A stretch of 64,000 nucleotides of DNA from an uncultured Sphaerochaeta sp. (lineage in GTDB: Bacteria; Spirochaetota; Spirochaetia; Sphaerochaetales; Sphaerochaetaceae): positions 2,629,715 through 2,693,714 of the forward strand of contig NZ_OY781873.1 in assembly GCF_963677075.1 (NCBI RefSeq), in the 5' to 3' direction. Below, in pieces: positions 25,433 through 35,797 of the stretch; position 1 is the first letter of the stretch, and each line of letters starts with the position of its first letter. The notes beneath the pieces are model-generated. The model saw nothing but the letters and a program-made list of their open reading frames with translations. It had not been told where the DNA came from and searched no databases. Made by a program: the position numbers and the translations under genes.

Positions 25433-25457
25433 CAGGCTCGTAAAGGGCCTGTTTTTT
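25433..25457 (+). terminator. Rho-independent terminator of galK
   Basis: Stem CAGGC/GCCTG with a 9-nt loop followed by six T. Downstream, 25541-25561 holds a further 7-bp inverted repeat (GACTTAC/GTAAGTC) in an AT-rich leader of the next gene. Confidence 0.8.
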
Positions 25458-25640
25458 ATACCGGAGGTTCCAATTATTTACTAAAAATACTGCTTCTTAT
25501 CACTTTTGGCTATTTTTCTTCTTGCCAGATAAAAATAAGAGACTTACAATCAACGTAAGTCATACATAGATCTATTTTATTACTTTGTAATCAATAATTT
25601 ATACATGTGTCTATTTTTTTCCATGTATCAGGGGGTTTAT

Positions 25641-27065
25641 ATGCGCGTGTTTTTAAAAAATATTTCCATTTTTGTTCTCGCTACTCTCCTGATAGGGGGT
25701 ATGATAGGTTGTGATGAACAAGGTCCAAATACTCCAGATGAATCAGGGACTCCTGAACCTATACCTCCCTCACCACCTACCCCTGCTCCTCCTACTGATC
25801 CTAGTCCAGACGATGGGATAATCAATATCTATAGCTTTACTGATGAAGTGCCGAACATAATGAATGCATATAAAGAACTCAATCTTGATTTTAATTATAC
25901 ATTTCAAATGAATATAATTCCTACTACCGATGCATCATACCAGCCGGCTCTTGACTCTGCCTTGAATGCCGGTGGATCAAATATTCCTGATATTTACTGC
26001 GTGGAATCTGCTTTTACTTTAAAATATACGCAAGGTGACTATCACCACTTTGCTACTCCCTATGAAGATCTTGGAATTACTGTCGATGCTAAGCTCGAGG
26101 AAGCAGATATTGCTCAGTACACCATTGATATCGGTACCAACCCTAATGGGGAATTGGTAGGTCTTGGTTACCAGGCTACTGGTGGTGCACTCATATACCG
26201 TCGCTCTATTGCAAATGACGTATGGGGTACGGACGACCCTTCCGCTATTAAGAATAAGATTGGTCCTACCTGGGAGAATTTTTGGGAAGCTGCTGAAGAC
26301 CTAAAAGCAAAAGGTTATGGGATAGTCAGTGGTGATGGAGACCTCTGGCATGTAATCGAGGGAAGCTCTGAACATGGATGGATAGTTGACCAAAAGCTTT
26401 ATTTAGACCCAGATAGAGAAGCCTTCCTTGATATGGCAAAACGTCTCAAGGACAATGATTACTCAAATAATACGATGGACTGGTCTGACCCCTGGTTTGC
26501 CGACATGAGAAACGCCGGTGAAAAGCAGATCTTCGGTTTCTTCGGACCAGCTTGGTTGATCAACTATGTCATGGCTGACAATAGCGGCGGTTCAGCACCT
26601 GGTGAAGGCACCTATGGGGACTGGGCGGTTTGTGAACCTCCTGTTGGCTTCTTCTGGGGCGGTACTTGGATACTCGTCAATACATTTTCAGAACATAAAG
26701 AAGCACTGAAACCAATTATTGAATGGATCACCCTCGACAGCTCAAACACCGGTTTGCAGTACTACTGGGCAAACGGTACGCTCGATGGTCCTGGAGGTAT
26801 CAAAGATACTGTTGCTTCCGGTACTGTCATGAACAAGAGTAACGGAACTCTTGACTTCCTTGGAGGACAAAACATGTTCGAAATCTTTGTTCCTGCTGGC
26901 GAGTACGCCACTGGAACCAACAAGACCCCATATGATGAAGTTATCAATATGCATTGGAGGGATGTGACTAGAGCATATACAGCAGGGGAAAAATCCAGAG
27001 ATGAAGCAATTGCAGACTTCAAACAGCTTGTGTTTGATGATCTTGGTATTGAAGCAACCCAATAG
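25641..27065 (+). CDS. Solute-binding lipoprotein of an ABC importer (orphan)
   Basis: A 474-residue lipoprotein: signal peptide with lipobox IGGMIGC (cysteine about residue 24), a Pro-rich flexible linker (about residues 30-55) and a family-1 type extracellular solute-binding domain. The aromatic-rich segments (DLWHVIEGSSEHGW, GYFW-type GVGFFWGGTWILVNTFSEHKEAL in part) fit sugar or oligosaccharide binding. No permease or ATPase gene is adjacent, which is unusual. The DNA is AT-richer than the neighbours. Start: ATG at 25641 after GGGGG; the ORF open upstream would spoil the signal peptide. The ligand is unknown. Confidence 0.8.
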   Translation: MRVFLKNISIFVLATLLIGGMIGCDEQGPNTPDESGTPEPIPPSPPTPAPPTDPSPDDGIINIYSFTDEVPNIMNAYKELNLDFNYTFQMNIIPTTDASYQPALDSALNAGGSNIPDIYCVESAFTLKYTQGDYHHFATPYEDLGITVDAKLEEADIAQYTIDIGTNPNGELVGLGYQATGGALIYRRSIANDVWGTDDPSAIKNKIGPTWENFWEAAEDLKAKGYGIVSGDGDLWHVIEGSSEHGWIVDQKLYLDPDREAFLDMAKRLKDNDYSNNTMDWSDPWFADMRNAGEKQIFGFFGPAWLINYVMADNSGGSAPGEGTYGDWAVCEPPVGFFWGGTWILVNTFSEHKEALKPIIEWITLDSSNTGLQYYWANGTLDGPGGIKDTVASGTVMNKSNGTLDFLGGQNMFEIFVPAGEYATGTNKTPYDEVINMHWRDVTRAYTAGEKSRDEAIADFKQLVFDDLGIEATQ

Positions 27066-27167
27066 GCAATAAATGAAGACTACTTGTAAGTTATGAAACA
27101 AATTCCATTATCTTTCCCTTTGCATATTGGCTTCTTCGTTATACAATAGCCAATTAGGGAGAGACTC

Positions 27168-27911
27168 ATGGACATTGATAATCGTATTCACACCTATTTC
27201 CAAGCTGAGGCTGAAAGCTTGCATGTAAAGAACATCTTTCTTGGACTCGGCTACTCTGCAGTTGTCTTGCAGGATGGACGTTGTGGACTCTGCTACACTC
27301 CAAAAGGGAGTGGAAATAGTTGTTCAGTTAACAAGAACAAGGAGGAATATGAAGGGTATCCTGCGATCAAACTACTTAAGAACATCAAGAAAGAGGACCC
27401 GCTTGGCAGAGCCATGGCAATTGCACTCTGCAATGCCTTGAACCAGGACCACTCCCTCCTACAGGATGAGGATGACGGCAATCTGATACGCGACCTTAAG
27501 TTGAATGCAGGAGACAATGTTGCCATGATCGGTTACTTTGCTCCCATCGTCTCGTACTTGAAGGAGCATGATATTACTGTTCGTGCTTACGATATTGGAA
27601 AGGAAGTAGGATCAGAGATGGAGTTCTACCAATGGGCAGAGACCGAGAGCGATGCCTTGATCCTGACCGCCACCAGCCTGATCAACTCCTCCCTTGAAGA
27701 AGTCCTCAGCCATTTCAATGGGAAGAGAATTCCCACGGTACTCATGGGACCATCGGCCATTATGGCCAAGGAACTCTATAGAGGCTTGCCTATTGATCTA
27801 CTAGCAGGTTCCACCGTTTCCAACCGGGATGGTGTAATCAAGTCAATTCGTAATGGTCGGGGAACCCCCTACCTTCATAAGGACTGCAAGAAGGTTCATC
27901 TTTACCTCTAG
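27168..27911 (+). CDS. DUF364/DUF4213-type protein (putative heavy-metal chelation domain)
   Basis: A 247-residue soluble protein. The second half (about 110-245) is the Rossmann-like DUF364 domain (DNVAMIGYFAPIVSYL, AETESDALILTATSLINSSLEEVL, TVLMGPSA), and the first part contains a DUF4213-like region (GLGYSAVVLQDGRCGLCYTP). Members are often annotated as metal-chelation or cofactor-related proteins, but no activity is established. It follows the orphan binding lipoprotein by 102 nt with GGGAGAG before the ATG. Co-transcription is possible but not shown. Confidence 0.72.
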   Translation: MDIDNRIHTYFQAEAESLHVKNIFLGLGYSAVVLQDGRCGLCYTPKGSGNSCSVNKNKEEYEGYPAIKLLKNIKKEDPLGRAMAIALCNALNQDHSLLQDEDDGNLIRDLKLNAGDNVAMIGYFAPIVSYLKEHDITVRAYDIGKEVGSEMEFYQWAETESDALILTATSLINSSLEEVLSHFNGKRIPTVLMGPSAIMAKELYRGLPIDLLAGSTVSNRDGVIKSIRNGRGTPYLHKDCKKVHLYL

Positions 27912-28319
27912 AGATACGTACTGAGAAAACTACTTTTTCCGTAGGCTCTGTTTCCTCTTTTTCGCACTTCCCAAATTTTTCCGAATTTTCTTACGTTTCT
28001 TGTCATATTTTTAATTATGTCCAAGTTCTGATGCAATTTTTCTTCTACAATTTATACAGACTCTCAATATTGACAAATCGCTGTAAGCATTTGACTATAA
28101 ATTATGAGGCATGGAATAGAAGAAAACAGGAAGGCTTCTTGCACCATTTACAACCTCCCACACTTCACCACTAGCCTCAACATGTCTTATTCCTTCACAT
28201 ATACTGCTGTCTCACTCATCAGAGGATTCTACTCTGGTTAGCCAAGACAAATCACCACGGAAACATCATCTTGCATTGTGCTACAGACCAGGAATATCTG
28301 GTAGGGGTGGGAGGCTATT
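27912..28319. other. 408-bp AT-rich intergenic leader of the Ig-repeat operon
   Basis: No gene seen. It holds a CTTGTCATATTTTT motif near 28001 that recurs (as CTTGTGTCATATTTTT) near 38530 upstream of the BIG2 lipoprotein. It also holds a TTGACA at 28070 without a well-spaced -10. Two small hairpins lie just before the start codon: CAGAG/CTCTG at 28220-28236 and ACCAG/CTGGT at 28287-28302. GGGAGG precedes the next ATG by 5 nt. Confidence 0.5.
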
Positions 28320-31300
28320 ATGAAACGACTGATGAAGGCTATCTTTCTGATTCTTCTAGTACTTTTCTGTTTACAACCAATGACCGCTAAGGTCATAAGG
28401 ACCAGCTCAAGAAAATTGAGCATACCTAAGGATATCGTTGCAACACGAAAGGTGAATTTCAATATTGGAGACATCTTAACGGTGCCGATGGTCTCTCTTA
28501 CTATCGTGAACGACCCTACCCCTGCCTATCTCTTGCTCGTACTGGAACTGGAGATCGACAGCACAGAAATTCCTGCCTCCGAGAATATGGCAACGGCGGA
28601 AATCGTCAGGTATTTTGCTGGAAGCGAAACACTGACATTCTCCAATACTGACCTCATGAACTATGTTGGCAATGTCCGTGGAGGCTCTGCCCCCACCGCC
28701 ATCAGGGATGCATTTGGCGTGTCTTCAATGAGTTCAATTACTTCTGATTTCTTTGAGAATTCCAATACGACCATTCCTGAAGGCGAGTATACCCTAACTC
28801 TCAAGGCATATGAAATTGATAATGAGGATGCAAGTGTTACAACAGGTAGGGTACTCAAGGAAGCTCAATCCGTTACCTTCAAGGTACTCACCATTGGCTC
28901 CCTTTCAGTAGTACAGAACCCAACGGTCGGGGATACTACACTTCGTATACAGCTTCCAGAGACTCCCTATTATAGTGAATCAAACATTCCTACGAACTCA
29001 ACCACCAAAGTTACGATCAACGGACCTGGAATAAAGCAGAGCATAAGTAAATCCCACAGCAGGGTGGTTGCCTCGCTTGGTTCCTCGATCAAGGGGCATC
29101 CTGGGGATACTACTGGAGGAGAGGTCACCTATGACCTTTCTTCTATTAAGTTCAGGGCAGGAGAAACGTATACCTTTACCATCGAATATTTTGATGCAGC
29201 AGGATATCTTATAGCCAACAGCGTGAAGAGCATCTCCTTCCCCTCTCCCAAATTCTTCACCTCCATAGACACAAGCAACGCCTACATCCCGGAATTCAGT
29301 TGGGGGTTCAACGATGATTACGACGATTGGACAACGGAGTACAGGGTCTACCTCAACGGACAGTATTATGGCTACACCACTTCGAACAACTATACACTTT
29401 CTTCTCCCCTCTCACCCAATACCACCTACTCGTGGTACATAATGCCGTTCAATAGGGACGGTACGGCATTCTTCAGCAGCACATCAGCTATCAGCAAAAC
29501 CTTTACTACGAAAGCCCATACCGAGCTTGATGTCGCAGTCAACGAACCAGAAGACAAAGCAGTATTATTGCTAGGTGAATCATATACCTTCAGTGGGGAT
29601 GCGACACTCTCTGACAATGCCACAATTAAGAGCGCAATATGGCAAATTGGTACCGAGACAAAGACAGGTGACTCAATCACCTACACTCCAAGCAAGCGTT
29701 ATGCTGCAAATAGCTTACTGACCTATCTCAGGATAGTCGATAGCTTCAACCTTGCTAAAAACTCCGCCTCACTGTATCTTACCGTCCTTGACCCTGCTAT
29801 CGCTATTCAAGGAGGGACCGAACAAACAATCAGCAAGGGAAGCAGCACAACCTTTACCTTGGACAGCAAGAATACCAGGGACCTCTCCACTGTAGAGTGG
29901 TACCTCGACAGTTCCCTAGTAGGCTCTGGGAATTCACTCTCCTATACGTTTGACGAGAGCGGTACCTACTCCCTTACCGCCAAGGGTGAGAGTACCCCCG
30001 ATATCAATGGAACTACCAAGGAAGTCACTTCCAATAGCCAGAAAATCACCGTAATAGGAGATGCCCCATCGGTTGCAATCGTACAACCACAGACAGAGGT
30101 TGCGATGGTACAGGGAACCACTCTCGATTTAGTTGCTTCCTCCCAGGCTGACAACCAAATCCAAAGTAGGGTTTGGACGTACAGTGGAGCCGCATCAGGT
30201 ACACTGGGAAGTGGGAGTGACAGTGTATCATTTACCCCCACCACTACTGGGGCCTATACCATTACCCTCTCAGTAACGGACATCCATCAGAAGACAAGCA
30301 CTGCAACCACAAGAGTGGTGGTCATCGATCCACAAGTGGCACTAACCAGCCCCCAGATGGGTTCCACCTTTTCTCTAGCAAGCAGCCTAAGTCTTGAGGT
30401 ATCGGCGCCCAATGCACAGCTCATACGTTATTTCATTGGCAACCAAGAGCTAGCCTCCCCAACAGTTGATCTAGCAAACCTTGGAACCGGTACCTACAGT
30501 GCATATGCAAAAGCATCATGGGAAGTTGTCGACAGAACGGGAAAACCTAGTATATATACAGAGGACTCAAGTACCATTACCTTTAGCGTAAAGGATCTTA
30601 TACCTCCAACGGTTTCCATCAACTTTCCTGAAGACGATATGTTGCTCAAGACAGGCACCACCTATCAGTTTGTTGCAGAGACCAGCAGCAGTTCTAATGT
30701 CACAAACAACTGGTGGGAAGTGAATGGAATACGTTTAACCGGAAACAGTTATACGCCATCGACCTCTGAGAAGAGCAAATCACTTACCATCACCCATTAT
30801 GCTGTAAACCAGGACGGAGTGAGGGGAAGCAATAGCGTCCAAGTACAGCTTGCAAATCCATCCGTATACCTTACTCCCCCGTCTGCAACGCAGTTCCTGA
30901 GTGGGGAGGTAATCCCTGTCAGTGCGACTGTCGTCGACGGAGAGCTGTACTGGCTTGTTGATGGCAATGAAATACCATCTTGGGATAAGATGCTTACCAC
31001 CACCGGACAGCACACCATCCAGGCAGGGTGGAGATTACAAGCAATGGGAGCCAATGGGAGCCTCCGTTCCTTCAGCGGATTGTCTTCCACCAAGGCAACA
31101 GTATCGGTATACAGTAATCAGAGGCCGGTCATAACCTCTTTCTCACCAGCCACTGCAGTAATACTGCAGCGTACCGGGGTACCGGTCATATTCTCACTGC
31201 AGGCTTCCAGCCAGAATACGCTGGAGACAACCAAATGGAATATTTTCAGTGAAGGATCTTCTATACGAGAGACCCTTGCTGCAAGCATCAGCCATCAAAG

Positions 31301-34300
31301 CTGGCCTCCGGGGTTGTACACTGTCCAGGCAGAAGTGAAAGATATCTATAATCAGAGTACGAAACAGGAGTGGACCGTAAAGATCATTGCCCCAAGCATC
31401 TCCATAACCTATCCACAGAATGGAGCTAAATTCCCGACCAAACAGGTACCAAAGCCAGTTATCGTAACCAAGGATGTCAGCTCTTATACCATGGCTCTTA
31501 ATGGGACCTTGATCAGTGACACATTTGACTGGAACTCACTCGGTGCTGGGAGTTACACCCTGAGCGTGGTAGGTAGCTACCTGACCACAGGAAAAACTAC
31601 TCCAGAGAAGACGAGTGAGCAAAAAATCACCTTCAGTGTTGCCCAGAGCACACCTCCAAAATTTGAGGTGAACGGGATTAGCAACAATGATCGCCTCATT
31701 GCAGGAGAACGCTATAACCTTATTGCAAACGGGGAAGCAAATGAGACCTTCCAGTGGTATGTAGACAACCAGCTTACCGCACAAGGGGAAGCCTACTCCT
31801 TTACTCCAAACGCATCCCAAAAAGAAATAACCATCATGGTCAGGGGTGAGCGGAACTCCATAATCGTTGACAAGCACTTCAATGTGCGGGTCATCGACCC
31901 CTATATCAGTATCATTCTTCCTGAGGGATTGGCTTTTGAAAACCTCTATCCACCGAGCATACCGATCCCTCTGCTCTATGAGAGCAGGGATATCGACAAA
32001 GTGGTCTGGAAGGTGAACCTAAAGGAATACAACAATCCTACCGTTACCTTCGCACAGGGTATGCACAGCATCGATATCGATGGCTATGCAACCTCAGTAC
32101 GGCTTCCTGATGGAACTATGGGTGAATACCTCCCCACCAATACCGACGGTATTACCGGGAGGGATATCCAGGTTGCTGACAAACAGGGAGTGGTGAGCAT
32201 AGAGGCTCCTGAGCGAGTGCTGGAAGGAAGTGCAATTACCGTAAAAGCCCTTTTAGTGGAGCAAGGTCTTACCGATCTGATCGACAGCCTAGCCCTCTCG
32301 GTTGACGGGGTAAAGTATGCACAACACCAAAGACCTGCAGGTAGGGAGTTTACCATCCCTACCTTGAAAGCAGGAGTGCATACCATTTCGATCACCTCCA
32401 CTGATGTATTTGGGAACAGCAAAACTGCTGAAAAGCAGATTAAAGTACTCAAACCACTGGACTTCACGATTACCAAGCCGCTAGAGGGACAACGTCTCTC
32501 ACCAGAGACCGTGATCAAGGGCAATCTGGAATTGATCGCAGGTGCAATTGACTTGGTTACATGGAGGCTGGATGCGACTGTCGTTCCCAATTCGAACTTC
32601 CTAAGCGGGACGCTTGGCACGCTGAAACCGGGAAAGCACACCATTTCCGCCAGTGCAAGAGATCCTCTGGGGAATGTAACAACCAAACAAGTACGGGTTG
32701 AAGTCCAGAACGACTTCCAACTCAACTTGCTCGCTCCTTTTGACTCCACCACTACCATGATCGGTACACAGGTGCCTTGCATGGTAGGAGTTGATAAGGT
32801 AGTGGGTTCGTCCTTCGACCTTTCGGATGCGGCTTCACGCATTACATGGTATGTCAATGGAAGCAGTACCGGTGAGGTAGGCCTGAGTTACCAATTCAAG
32901 GCTGAGAAAAGCGGGAGTTTCACCATCCAGGCACGTTACGCCAATGGGGCGATGGTTCGCACCACAGCAGAGCGGACCATCACTGTCCGTGATATTGCCG
33001 AGCCAACTATTCTCTCTCCTCTGCAAGCGCAAACCATTACCTATAAGACAGGCGAGAAGATTGCGCTCTCTGCTACCGGAGAGGAAGGAGCAACCTATCA
33101 GTGGAAGCTTGCTGACCAAGTGGTTGCTGTAGGAAAGGAGACCAGCTTTGATCCAAAAGGAGTTTCTGGAAACGTGCAACTTACCCTCGTCACTACTGCC
33201 TTTGGCAGGAGCAGCCAGAGAAGAGTAAGCTTCACATTGACTCCCAACCAAAGCCCGACTCTTACCCTCTCGGTTCCTCCACTTCAGTACACAGGAGAGC
33301 CCCTCACTTGGGCTGCCACTGCATTTGACGCAGAGGACAAGAAAGCCAACCAGATTGTCACCTATCGTTTTGATGGGGTTCCTATTGAAGGAGCGAATCA
33401 ACGAATCTTGACCGAGGCAGATGTCGGCAACCATATTCTGGAAGCCCGTACAGAGGACAGTATGGGAGCAGAAACGATAGCGAGAGCTGCCATCCAGGTA
33501 TCGAGGGCTCAGCTTCCCATGGAAATACTCTCTCCCAAGAAAGAACAGACCTTCTTCCTGGGTTATGATGTACCCTTGATCGCTACACTCAATGAAGCGG
33601 TGGAAGGAACCTACCAGTGGACCATCACGTATCTTGATGATCCGGCAGCAAGCAATGCTTCCCTTACGGGAAGCAATGCCATGTTCTCTGCAAAGGGAAC
33701 TGGACTGGTTGAGATCACCACGGTCTTCGTTGATGGAAACAATCGTGAGCGGGCAAGGGAGCGGACTACGATAACCATCCAGAAGGAGCCGCTCAAGCTC
33801 TCGATCAACTGGCCCCATGGCAGTGTCGTGAATGCTGGAACCAAACTCAGCCCGACACTGATCGGACTTCCCAGCGACCAGGAAGGTGGCCAAGTCAGGT
33901 GGTATCTCAATGGACTGGAGATTGATGATATTGACAATCTTACGGCACCTGAGATAGCCGGTTCCTGTACATTGGTAGCGGTCTACAGCGAGGAGGATGC
34001 CAGCGAACAGGCAAGCATTTCCTTCACGGTGAACACCAGGCCACAACTCTCCTTCATCAATCTTGCTGAAGGGACCAGTGCTCCGCTTGGCAGACCCATC
34101 GTACTGGCTGTTGAGGTAAAGGATGACCAAGCCTTCACCGGAACCATCAGGTGGAAGGATGGAACAGGAACTGTGCTAGGGGAAGGAAAGGCCCTTGCAT
34201 TCACCCCCTCTGCAGCAGGAGAACAACAGATCAGAGCGGAGGCAACAGACTCTATGGGACTGGTTGGCAGTATTGCCACTACCCTTTACAGCTTTGAGCC

Positions 34301-35783
34301 GATCAACAATGTGCAGGCAGTGGTGAACAACAACCTGCCAAACTATCTGATAGCTGAGAGTTCGCCTCCGCTCCCTCTCCGCTCTGAGTTCAAGGGTGGT
34401 GTAAACCCCGAGGTAACGTGGCAGGTCAAGCAGGGAAACAAGGTGCTTGAAAAGAAGGGGAAAGAGATCTATCTGGGCTACGGAGAGATAAACAACCTAC
34501 AAGCTGGACCGGTTGTGGTCAGCATGCTCATCTCCGATCCACTGGGTGCACAGGAGACAATTAAGCGTGAAGTTCCACTGAACCTCACTTCCTCTGCAAC
34601 CTTGGAGATCCTTAGCCCTTCTGCTGATAGCATCACCCGCCTAGGTGAAGAGATTTCCTTGCAAGTTGCACTTACTGGATTCAGTGAACCAGCGATGCAG
34701 CTATTGCTCGGGGAAACTCCACTCCCGACTTCTTGGATGATTGGGGAAGGAACCAGGACTGCGAGCGCGGTCATACAGCCGGATGTCTTTACCACAGAAG
34801 GTGTATATGACCTGACCGTACAGGCAAGTGAGGGTTCACTTGTCCGAAGACATCAGTTCAGTCTCAATCTCTACGCAGAGAGACAGGGCATTTTCATCGA
34901 CAATGCTCCACCTTCCTACGAACTTGCCAGTGGAAGCTCACTGATCACAGCAACCGTTGCAGGGCTGGAGGGAGTGGATCGTATCGACTGGAAGAGTGAC
35001 CTTCGGGAGGAGGCCATCTCCAGTGGATACTCCTTGGATCTCAGCGAAGCTGGACTTATTGCAGGAAAGAGATCGATAACTGCGGAAGCCTATGCAGGAG
35101 GAAACATGGTAGGTTCTGCGACCATCCTCATGGATGTGATAGGAACTGTGGAAGTACAGATTGTCGACCCGCAACCCTTGATCATCCTGATAAAGGGAGC
35201 GAGTACCGAGCTCAAGGCAGTAGGCAAGGATAAGGATGGTTCATCGCTGGATGAAGATGCCTTTACCTGGAGCTCCCACCTAGATGGAGTGATCGCTGAA
35301 GGTTCAACACTCTCCTTCGCTTCGCTTGATCTTACAGCCGCCGAGCATATCATCACAGCCAGTGCATACGGCAGTGACGGTACGATGGTAGCTGCACACC
35401 AAGTAGTGCAGGTCAACAGTACGGAGAAGCCTAAGGAGCCAGAGACACAGGATACTCCTGCATCATCTGATACACCGGACGGCACAGGATATGAGACTGA
35501 TTACGATCCTATGGGAGCTGGCATGGAGCCACCTCCAGAATCGTTCAACATGGGAGTACCGGTAGATCCATACATACCACCATTCTTCCCCGATCCATTT
35601 GGACCGGGTATGGGAGGGGCGCCTCCTGACCCAGGACTCGGAGGGTATATGGACTCTTTCTTCAGTGGTCCTGGCTTTGGCGGTGGATATGGAGGAGCCC
35701 CAGGGTTTGGAGGCGGTGGCTATGGCGGAGCACCTGGATTTATGGGTGGCGGATATGATGGCTCACCCGGATTTGGTTGGTAG
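28320..35783 (+). CDS. Giant exported Ig-repeat protein (2,487 residues)
   Basis: A signal peptide (KAIFLILLVLFCLQPMTAK) starts an extracytoplasmic protein of 2,487 residues built from about twenty Ig/PKD-like beta-sandwich modules. Between residues about 490 and 1380 a 'DP-x-I-x-I' style strand recurs at D491, D670, N846, A1024, D1193 and K1378, a two-domain period of about 169-186 residues. Each period alternates a W...G..Y.F.P type module with an LGAGSYTLSV type module. The carboxy end (about 2400-2487) is a Gly/Pro/aromatic tail with repeated GYGGAPGF units and ends in W. No enzyme motif is seen. It is probably a fibre, adhesin or stalk. It is followed 14 nt later by a barrel-like gene in the same operon. 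Function unknown. Confidence 0.85.
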   Translation: MKRLMKAIFLILLVLFCLQPMTAKVIRTSSRKLSIPKDIVATRKVNFNIGDILTVPMVSLTIVNDPTPAYLLLVLELEIDSTEIPASENMATAEIVRYFAGSETLTFSNTDLMNYVGNVRGGSAPTAIRDAFGVSSMSSITSDFFENSNTTIPEGEYTLTLKAYEIDNEDASVTTGRVLKEAQSVTFKVLTIGSLSVVQNPTVGDTTLRIQLPETPYYSESNIPTNSTTKVTINGPGIKQSISKSHSRVVASLGSSIKGHPGDTTGGEVTYDLSSIKFRAGETYTFTIEYFDAAGYLIANSVKSISFPSPKFFTSIDTSNAYIPEFSWGFNDDYDDWTTEYRVYLNGQYYGYTTSNNYTLSSPLSPNTTYSWYIMPFNRDGTAFFSSTSAISKTFTTKAHTELDVAVNEPEDKAVLLLGESYTFSGDATLSDNATIKSAIWQIGTETKTGDSITYTPSKRYAANSLLTYLRIVDSFNLAKNSASLYLTVLDPAIAIQGGTEQTISKGSSTTFTLDSKNTRDLSTVEWYLDSSLVGSGNSLSYTFDESGTYSLTAKGESTPDINGTTKEVTSNSQKITVIGDAPSVAIVQPQTEVAMVQGTTLDLVASSQADNQIQSRVWTYSGAASGTLGSGSDSVSFTPTTTGAYTITLSVTDIHQKTSTATTRVVVIDPQVALTSPQMGSTFSLASSLSLEVSAPNAQLIRYFIGNQELASPTVDLANLGTGTYSAYAKASWEVVDRTGKPSIYTEDSSTITFSVKDLIPPTVSINFPEDDMLLKTGTTYQFVAETSSSSNVTNNWWEVNGIRLTGNSYTPSTSEKSKSLTITHYAVNQDGVRGSNSVQVQLANPSVYLTPPSATQFLSGEVIPVSATVVDGELYWLVDGNEIPSWDKMLTTTGQHTIQAGWRLQAMGANGSLRSFSGLSSTKATVSVYSNQRPVITSFSPATAVILQRTGVPVIFSLQASSQNTLETTKWNIFSEGSSIRETLAASISHQSWPPGLYTVQAEVKDIYNQSTKQEWTVKIIAPSISITYPQNGAKFPTKQVPKPVIVTKDVSSYTMALNGTLISDTFDWNSLGAGSYTLSVVGSYLTTGKTTPEKTSEQKITFSVAQSTPPKFEVNGISNNDRLIAGERYNLIANGEANETFQWYVDNQLTAQGEAYSFTPNASQKEITIMVRGERNSIIVDKHFNVRVIDPYISIILPEGLAFENLYPPSIPIPLLYESRDIDKVVWKVNLKEYNNPTVTFAQGMHSIDIDGYATSVRLPDGTMGEYLPTNTDGITGRDIQVADKQGVVSIEAPERVLEGSAITVKALLVEQGLTDLIDSLALSVDGVKYAQHQRPAGREFTIPTLKAGVHTISITSTDVFGNSKTAEKQIKVLKPLDFTITKPLEGQRLSPETVIKGNLELIAGAIDLVTWRLDATVVPNSNFLSGTLGTLKPGKHTISASARDPLGNVTTKQVRVEVQNDFQLNLLAPFDSTTTMIGTQVPCMVGVDKVVGSSFDLSDAASRITWYVNGSSTGEVGLSYQFKAEKSGSFTIQARYANGAMVRTTAERTITVRDIAEPTILSPLQAQTITYKTGEKIALSATGEEGATYQWKLADQVVAVGKETSFDPKGVSGNVQLTLVTTAFGRSSQRRVSFTLTPNQSPTLTLSVPPLQYTGEPLTWAATAFDAEDKKANQIVTYRFDGVPIEGANQRILTEADVGNHILEARTEDSMGAETIARAAIQVSRAQLPMEILSPKKEQTFFLGYDVPLIATLNEAVEGTYQWTITYLDDPAASNASLTGSNAMFSAKGTGLVEITTVFVDGNNRERARERTTITIQKEPLKLSINWPHGSVVNAGTKLSPTLIGLPSDQEGGQVRWYLNGLEIDDIDNLTAPEIAGSCTLVAVYSEEDASEQASISFTVNTRPQLSFINLAEGTSAPLGRPIVLAVEVKDDQAFTGTIRWKDGTGTVLGEGKALAFTPSAAGEQQIRAEATDSMGLVGSIATTLYSFEPINNVQAVVNNNLPNYLIAESSPPLPLRSEFKGGVNPEVTWQVKQGNKVLEKKGKEIYLGYGEINNLQAGPVVVSMLISDPLGAQETIKREVPLNLTSSATLEILSPSADSITRLGEEISLQVALTGFSEPAMQLLLGETPLPTSWMIGEGTRTASAVIQPDVFTTEGVYDLTVQASEGSLVRRHQFSLNLYAERQGIFIDNAPPSYELASGSSLITATVAGLEGVDRIDWKSDLREEAISSGYSLDLSEAGLIAGKRSITAEAYAGGNMVGSATILMDVIGTVEVQIVDPQPLIILIKGASTELKAVGKDKDGSSLDEDAFTWSSHLDGVIAEGSTLSFASLDLTAAEHIITASAYGSDGTMVAAHQVVQVNSTEKPKEPETQDTPASSDTPDGTGYETDYDPMGAGMEPPPESFNMGVPVDPYIPPFFPDPFGPGMGGAPPDPGLGGYMDSFFSGPGFGGGYGGAPGFGGGGYGGAPGFMGGGYDGSPGFGW

Positions 35784-35797
35784 GAAGGAGGAGCATC

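Noticed and set aside
28070..28101. TTGACA with TATAAA as the promoter of the giant gene
   Set aside because: The spacing of 20 nt is too long to call it a normal sigma-70 promoter.
28180..28320. Cyclic-di-GMP riboswitch before the giant gene
   Set aside because: The conserved GEMM core (GACGCAAAGC, GGCAAACC) is absent; only short hairpins were found.
32835..34130. 431-codon minus-strand ORF inside the giant Ig-repeat gene
   Set aside because: It is antisense to a continuous 2,487-codon gene with normal protein repeats; it has no ribosome site or family match.
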